A stretch of 37,005 bases of DNA, from contig JBBREQ010000014.1 of the NCBI GenBank assembly GCA_038202795.1, positions 1 to 37,005 of the forward strand, in the 5' to 3' direction. Below, piece after piece: positions 32,564 to 37,005 of the stretch; position 1 is the first letter of the stretch; each line of letters starts with the position of its first letter. The DNA comes from PHET01 sp038202795. GTDB taxonomy: Bacteria; Actinomycetota; Coriobacteriia; Anaerosomatales; PHET01. Under the pieces are notes generated by a model that saw nothing but the letters and a program-made list of their open reading frames with translations, made no database searches and was not told where the DNA came from. Position numbers and translations under genes: made by a program.

Positions 32564-34339
32564 TTACTGGAGACCCATCTCGGCCGCGGTCTCTTCGACG
32601 AAGTCGAAGACCGAGTCGAGTTCCTCGTCGGTGACGGTGAACACCACGTTGTGCGGCGGTAGCTTCTCCTCGAGGAAGAACGCGGGCAGGCGGTCATCGG
32701 CGGCGGTGAAGCCGGCCTGCCGGTTGTACATGACCTCCATGGTCAGCACTTCTCGGCCGAGCTGCATGAGCGCGGCGGCGTCCCACTCCTCACCGGTGTG
32801 TGCCTGGACCATGTCATGGATGGCCACGAAGGCGTCCGGGATGTCGAGCACGGGGAACGCGACGAAGATGCACAGCCCCAGCGAGTCGAGCATCGCGGTC
32901 GCGATCTGAAGGTTCTTCGAGAGCTCAGCCTGGCCCTCTGTTTTGAGGGGATCGACGGTTCCGCCCACGCCCAGGATGTTGGCTGTGATGGTGTAGCCGG
33001 CGGTGTGGTCTGCCCCCTGAGTGGAGGTCGCGTACGTGACGCCGATACCCTGGACGGACCGCGGGTCATATGCGGGGAGCGCCTGGTGCTTGACGACCGG
33101 GATGTTCTTGACGCCGTACTTGATGCCGGTCGCCTCAGCGCCTTCCCACAGCACGCGAAGTTCGCTGGTGGGATCGAGCCCTGCCTTCAGCGCGGCGAGC
33201 CCGCCTGCAGCGTCGCCGAACTCCAGCGCGCCGGAGTCCATGTAGACCGCCAACGTGGCGCCCATCTCCATGGTGTCGAGTCCCAGGTCGCCGCACGCGC
33301 GGTCCAACTCGGCGATCTCGTCGAGGTCCTTGATGCCGCAGTCAGCGCCAAACGACCACGCCGTCTCGTACTCCGGGCCCTTGGTCTTGTAGTGGCCGTC
33401 TTTGTCCATCCAGTACCGTGAGCACTGGATGACGCAACCGGTCTGACATCCGTGGTTCGAACCGCCGCCCCGCGCCAGGATCGTCTCGCGCTGGGTCTCG
33501 CCGCCAATGGCATCCGCAGACTCGAAGCTGCCCGCCGAGAAGTTGCGCGTGGGTAGGCCGCCGGCCTCGCTCAAGATGTTCATCAGCACGTTGGTGCCGT
33601 ACATGGGCAACCCGGTGCCCGACACCGCGTGCTCTTTCAAAGCTGCCGAGAAGCGCCTGCTCGCGGCCACGAAGGCGTCCTTGTCGGCGTGCTCGAGCGA
33701 GTTCGTACCGGCATACGAGATCACGATGCCCTTTACGCCCTTCGAGCCCATCACGGCGCCCAGGCCACCGCGGCCTGCGAAACGGTTGGGATAGCCCTTG
33801 GGATCCGTGACGGCGATGCCTGCGGCCTTGGCGAACGCCTCGCCTGCCGGACCCAGAGTAATCGAAGCGTACTTGTCGCCCTCGGGGCGCATCTCCGCGA
33901 GCTTGTCGGCGACTTCGTAGTTGCCCAGCCCTGCCCAGTCGTCGACCCGCACGAGCTTCCCGGTGCGATCTGCCTCGACCACGAGCGCGTAGCGGGTGGA
34001 CGGATCTGCGGGCACGCCCTCGATCACGAGGCCGGCAAGGCCGATGCGTGCGAGGGCTAGAGCGGCCTGGCCGCCTGCGTTCGACTCCTTGATGCCGCCG
34101 GTCAGTGGGCTCTTCGCGCCTACAGAAAGCCGACCACCGTTAGGAGCATTGGTAGCGCCCAAGGTCCCGGGTGCGAAGATGAGCTTGTTGCCGGGTCCCA
34201 GGGGGTCGGTGTCCGCGGGAACCTCGTGGTAGATGACCGCATCGGTGAACGCTCGTCCACCGTAGTTGCCATAGGTGTCGGGGACCGCTTCCAGCTTCAC
34301 CGACAGATCCGTCATGTTGACACGCAGCAGCTCTCTCAT
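32564..34339 (-). CDS. aor: Aldehyde ferredoxin oxidoreductase
   Basis: The ATG at 34339 follows GGGGAGGACAC. The 591-residue protein has the AOR N-terminal domain (LLRVNMTDLSVKLE, then GGRAFTDAVIYHE), the pterin/iron-sulfur region GGLGAVMGSKGVKGIV, and the cluster ligands C298, C302 and C306 (CQTGCVIQC) with C490 (LGLCIF). This CX3CX3C spacing occurs in a known AOR subgroup. AORs oxidise aldehydes to acids with ferredoxin, using a tungsten bis-pterin in the cytoplasm. The substrate cannot be told. MoaD-like and ThiF-like genes follow on the same strand. Confidence 0.93.
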   Translation of the reverse strand: MRELLRVNMTDLSVKLEAVPDTYGNYGGRAFTDAVIYHEVPADTDPLGPGNKLIFAPGTLGATNAPNGGRLSVGAKSPLTGGIKESNAGGQAALALARIGLAGLVIEGVPADPSTRYALVVEADRTGKLVRVDDWAGLGNYEVADKLAEMRPEGDKYASITLGPAGEAFAKAAGIAVTDPKGYPNRFAGRGGLGAVMGSKGVKGIVISYAGTNSLEHADKDAFVAASRRFSAALKEHAVSGTGLPMYGTNVLMNILSEAGGLPTRNFSAGSFESADAIGGETQRETILARGGGSNHGCQTGCVIQCSRYWMDKDGHYKTKGPEYETAWSFGADCGIKDLDEIAELDRACGDLGLDTMEMGATLAVYMDSGALEFGDAAGGLAALKAGLDPTSELRVLWEGAEATGIKYGVKNIPVVKHQALPAYDPRSVQGIGVTYATSTQGADHTAGYTITANILGVGGTVDPLKTEGQAELSKNLQIATAMLDSLGLCIFVAFPVLDIPDAFVAIHDMVQAHTGEEWDAAALMQLGREVLTMEVMYNRQAGFTAADDRLPAFFLEEKLPPHNVVFTVTDEELDSVFDFVEETAAEMGLQ

Positions 34340-34365
34340 GTGTCCTCCCCTAAGGCGATCAGGAA

Positions 34366-34379
34366 GTCCCAAGTGGGAC
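34366..34379 (-). promoter_or_regulatory. Short inverted repeat before the AOR start
   Basis: GTCCCA and TGGGAC flank two bases, 26-40 bp upstream of the AOR ATG. It may be an operator or a hairpin of the leader. The remaining 180 bp to the cytochrome terminator show nothing further that I can name. Confidence 0.3.
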
Positions 34380-34560
34380 GTAGCTTGTCTATTCCCCGCA
34401 GCCACGGGTTTGTGCGCCGGCGACGGAACTCTGTGGCGCTAGCGCTCGGCTCGGCCCCGTTGCGGTCTGTGACCTCAGCGCTCGAGTATTCCGTCCCAAT
34501 GGAGCTTCTCGGCGGGCATCGGGCGGTGGCACCATGTGCTTTTTTTACCCGGGAACAGAA

Positions 34561-34588
34561 GGACCCGCTGGTGTGTGCCAGCGGGTCC
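34561..34588 (-). terminator. Rho-independent terminator of the cytochrome gene
   Basis: GGACCCGCTGG (34561-34571) and CCAGCGGGTCC (34578-34588) form an 11-bp GC-rich stem with loop TGTGTG. It lies 35 bp beyond the cytochrome stop, reading on the minus strand, and is followed there by the T-rich TTCTGTT. It also separates the cytochrome from the AOR operon. Confidence 0.75.
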
Positions 34589-34623
34589 CTGTTCGCATGA
34601 GGTGCGTGAAGCGAGAGAACTCG

Positions 34624-36489
34624 CTACGGCATCGTCAGGCCGCGCTCGGGGCGCGAGAAGGTGTGACACCACGAGCAGTCAGCGCCGACGCTGTCGACGT
34701 GACGCGTGTGGTGGCTCAGACCCTTCCAGGTCTTGCTGCCATGGCACTGGGTGCAGATGACCGCGTAGTCGGCCTTCTTTGCATAGCCCATCGTCTTGAG
34801 CGCCATCTTGGCGCCAGCGCCACCGATGGTGGTCTCGTGACAGTCGTTGCACACGAGCACCCCACCGGTCGACTGTGCGTCCGGGATGGTGTGATTCAGC
34901 AGCTGATACGTGTCAGCCTTGACGGTCGTGTAGGCATCGGTCGTCGCAAAGCCCATGTTGAACAGGCCCTTGGTGACCGCAGCTGCGTAGCCGCCCGAGA
35001 CGCTCAGGTACTCGTTGGTATCAAGCGCCACCAGGATGCTGCCCGTGGTGCGCATGGGCTGGTAGGCGGTCTTGTACTTGAACGGGTAGATCTTGTTGCT
35101 CGTGTCGCCGGTGACGCCACCCTGGAGCTGCTCCATCATGTAGGCGCCCGTTGCGGCGTTGTACGTTGCGGCATCGCCCTTGAGGTAGTTCGATGTCTTG
35201 CGGTTCCACCACTTGTAGGCGGGCGTCAGGTTTGAGCCCTTGATCTCCTCGGGCTTCCAGCCGGTGCCGTTGACAACAGAGGTGCGCCAGTCGCGGCTGA
35301 CCTCGGTGGCTACCTTGCCGTACTTGGGGATGTGGCAGGTCTGGCACGCCACGTGTGCGATGTGCTTGTTGACCGCGGTGGTTGTGTGGCCGCCGCTCAC
35401 GCGGGTGGGGTGGCACTCGCTGGTGGCGCACTTGATCTCAGACGCGTAGTCGGTCGACTCGAGATCCGAACCCTTGCCCGTGACCTTGTGGTTCACGAAC
35501 TTGTGGCAGCGCTGGCACGACAGGTTGCCGCGGCTCGTTGCCATGTGGACGTCGAGGTTGCCGTCGGAGGTCGTGCCCTGCACAGCCGAGATGTCTCCGC
35601 GCTTGACCGCGTCGCCACCGCCGGCGTACGCGTGGCACTTCAGGCAGTTCGTGCGCGTCGGCTTTGCGATGTTCTGCACATAGCTGTCGAGCGTTGCCTG
35701 CGCGGTGCCGACGGCCGGGCCCATGGTGCCGTCAGCAAGACGGACGCGCGCGAGCTGGTATGCCTCGTTATGGCAGACCAGGCAGTCGATGTTGTCGAGC
35801 TGCGTGGTGGTGGGACTACCCGTCACCACGGGAAGGGCGCCGCGGCCCACGTGGCACTTACCGCACGTGGTCCAGTTGCCCAGGATGTTGATGCAGTACG
35901 CGTTCATGGCGTTGGTCATCTTGCCCTGCTGCGTACCCGGCTTGTTGATATTGTCGGGCGCTGCGGACTGCCACTGATAGTGAAGGGCCCCGTACATCGC
36001 CGAGAACTGCGATGCGTGGCAGCTGCGACAGTTCGATGGGTAGCCGCTCCACAGCAGAGACGTGTGCGGGTTGGTGATGACGATGGCGCTGACGCTGAAC
36101 GTCTTGGATCCGGTGCCGGCCACGCGGCTGGTGTCGGTGATCGTGCACGAGACCGTCCATGTGCCGGCGGGTGCGCCAGCGGGCACGGTCCAGTTGTACG
36201 CGGCGACGCCGTTGGTTACGGTCATGGCGCCGGCGCTGACAACGGACGTGCCAGACGGGTTCTTGATGGTGCACGTGGCGGACTTGATGCTGGTGACCGA
36301 GGCGCCGGTGCTGTACTTGCCAGTGGCCGTGACGTGCACGACCTCACCGATCGCGTAGGACGTCGTCTTGTCGACGTTGACGGTGGTGGTCATAGTGACC
36401 TTCGTGCCTCCGGCAGCGAACGCCACGCTGGCGAACGCCATTAGACACACGAGCACCATCAGGGGGAATGAAGAGCGAACGTATTTCAA
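34624..36489 (-). CDS. Secreted decaheme c-type cytochrome with N-terminal Ig-like domain
   Basis: The TTG at 36489 follows AAGGAGG by nine bases; a longer frame upstream would put 32 residues before the signal peptide. Residues 1-26 are a signal peptide (MVLVCLMAFASVAFA). Residues 27-140 form a Big/Ig-like domain. Heme motifs CxxCH begin at residues 154, 209, 236, 282, 325, 382, 547, 579 and 605, and CX4CH (CATSECH) is at 354: ten in 621 residues. The last 70 residues pack three motifs. Extra histidines (HTSLLW, HHTRHVDS) can be distal ligands. Such proteins move electrons outside the membrane to minerals, other cells or a terminal reductase. No quinol-oxidising partner is in view. Confidence 0.93.
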   Translation of the reverse strand: MKYVRSSFPLMVLVCLMAFASVAFAAGGTKVTMTTTVNVDKTTSYAIGEVVHVTATGKYSTGASVTSIKSATCTIKNPSGTSVVSAGAMTVTNGVAAYNWTVPAGAPAGTWTVSCTITDTSRVAGTGSKTFSVSAIVITNPHTSLLWSGYPSNCRSCHASQFSAMYGALHYQWQSAAPDNINKPGTQQGKMTNAMNAYCINILGNWTTCGKCHVGRGALPVVTGSPTTTQLDNIDCLVCHNEAYQLARVRLADGTMGPAVGTAQATLDSYVQNIAKPTRTNCLKCHAYAGGGDAVKRGDISAVQGTTSDGNLDVHMATSRGNLSCQRCHKFVNHKVTGKGSDLESTDYASEIKCATSECHPTRVSGGHTTTAVNKHIAHVACQTCHIPKYGKVATEVSRDWRTSVVNGTGWKPEEIKGSNLTPAYKWWNRKTSNYLKGDAATYNAATGAYMMEQLQGGVTGDTSNKIYPFKYKTAYQPMRTTGSILVALDTNEYLSVSGGYAAAVTKGLFNMGFATTDAYTTVKADTYQLLNHTIPDAQSTGGVLVCNDCHETTIGGAGAKMALKTMGYAKKADYAVICTQCHGSKTWKGLSHHTRHVDSVGADCSWCHTFSRPERGLTMP

Positions 36490-36723
36490 CGTTGCGTGCC
36501 TCCTTGAATCGGATGCGGGTCGCCCGCCACGGATGTGCGTTCGTTGTCGGTGCGGCGGGGCATTTTCATTCGGGGGCAGTGGCACGTTGACCCTAGCTTC
36601 AGCTCGCCTTTCCTTCGGGGCAGACGTGTCTCATGTTGGCCTCTTAACGCCAGTGAAAGCATGAACAAGCTACGTTCAGGTATTCACGAAACTGAGTAGA
36701 CACGAGCCCGCGGGTGAGATGCA

Positions 36724-36738
36724 ATACCCGTAGGGTAT
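36724..36738. promoter_or_regulatory. Inverted repeat in the gap before the last gene
   Basis: ATACCC-GTA-GGGTAT lies in the 418-bp gap between the divergent cytochrome and the partial gene. It could be an operator for either. Besides this and the promoter below, the gap shows only the cytochrome leader, in which I see no recognised riboswitch. Confidence 0.35.
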
Positions 36739-36843
36739 ATCGAGTACCGGATTCTGCTCAACGGCTTGGGTGCGCGCGTGATATTTCGGTGAGCGGCATC
36801 ACACTTACGGAGCGCCGGAAGCATCCCAGATCCTGGGGAGCTG

Positions 36844-36873
36844 TTGACATGAAGAAGGGACTCACTCTCTAGT
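36844..36873 (+). promoter_or_regulatory. Candidate promoter of the last gene
   Basis: TTGACA (36844-36849) is a consensus -35. TCTAGT (36868-36873), 18 bases later, is a weak -10. Transcription would start about 30 bp before the ATG at 36908, leaving room for its GAGGAG ribosome site. Confidence 0.4.
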
Positions 36874-36907
36874 CATGGTGACGAAGCCAGACGAAAGAGG
36901 AGCCCCA

Positions 36908-37005
36908 ATGAGTATCGTACCTTGCCCGGATGTCTCGCGTTCACTGTCCGATATCGATCGTGATCTCGCTGAGGAGCATCGCGTCTTGCGGTGCCAGGCG
37001 ATGTC
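36908..37005 (+). CDS. N-terminus of an unidentified protein, cut by the window end
   Basis: An ATG after GAGGAG opens MSIVPCPDVSRSLSDIDRD and continues in frame for 32 codons to the end of the window (DLAEEHRVLRCQAM). The charged helical start could belong to a signalling protein, but too little is present to assign a family. Confidence 0.5.
   Translation, partial: MSIVPCPDVSRSLSDIDRDLAEEHRVLRCQAM

Noticed and set aside
34340..34560. Molybdenum or tungsten cofactor riboswitch before the AOR gene
   Set aside because: Only a short inverted repeat was found; the conserved elements of that riboswitch class were not seen.
35332..36444. A 370-codon plus-strand frame opposite the cytochrome gene
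   Set aside because: The cytochrome frame has a signal peptide and ten heme motifs; the opposite frame is a shadow.

Overview
The window looks like a scaffold-end piece of a high-GC, anaerobic actinobacterial chromosome. I would guess a deep Coriobacteriia or OPB41/Anaerosomatales-like lineage. The reasons are high GC, frequent GTG/TTG starts with strong GGAGG ribosome sites, and a gene set of tungsten-type aldehyde:ferredoxin oxidoreductase, a secreted decaheme cytochrome c, LivJ-type transport and Gram-positive style secreted proteins. The taxonomic call is inference. No tRNA, rRNA, CRISPR array, transposase or prophage gene was seen.

Layout. 1-104 is near-pure G/C sequence, probably an assembly edge. 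234-3525 holds a flavodoxin-fold protein, a secreted M28 peptidase broken by a frameshift, a membrane protein of unknown function, and a VapBC-type toxin-antitoxin pair. 3607-6208 (minus strand) holds a DUF2779 nuclease-like protein and a CheB-like protein that lacks the catalytic histidine. 6572-8729 pairs an M19 dipeptidase with a DUF1611/DgcN-type protein. 8740-11026 (minus) is the threonine-to-glycine pair tdh-kbl. 11110-15366 holds a secreted NlpC/P60-like protein, a YbjN-like protein, a membrane-anchored FN3-like protein, an F420/NADP-oxidoreductase-like protein and a 7-TM protein.

15590-21309 is a six-gene operon: a branched-chain amino acid/amide-type ABC importer (lipoprotein, two ATPases, two permeases) followed by an acetamidase/formamidase. 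This suggests uptake and hydrolysis of short amides. A strong stem-loop separates the binding protein from the rest. 21430-23195 is a compact operon of a PadR regulator, two homologous half-size permeases and a NifX-like protein with a Cys/His tail, possibly for metal or cofactor handling.

23374-30500 is a seven-gene efflux operon resembling ybhGFSR, but the two ATPase halves of YbhF are separate genes flanking two ABC-2 permeases. There are two HlyD-type adaptors, and a TetR gene closes the operon. Its promoter sits in a nested perfect palindrome. 30561-31239 is a second VapBC-type pair behind a perfect palindrome.

31274-34339 is a tungsto-enzyme locus: AOR, a MoaD-like carrier ending in GG and a ThiF-like activating enzyme on the minus strand, with a second MoaD-like protein without GG converging on them. 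34624-36489 is a secreted ten-heme cytochrome with an N-terminal Ig-like domain and its own terminator. A partial gene starts at 36908 and runs off the window. The AOR and the cytochrome together fit an anaerobe that oxidises aldehydes and moves electrons to the cell surface, but that link is inferred from proximity.
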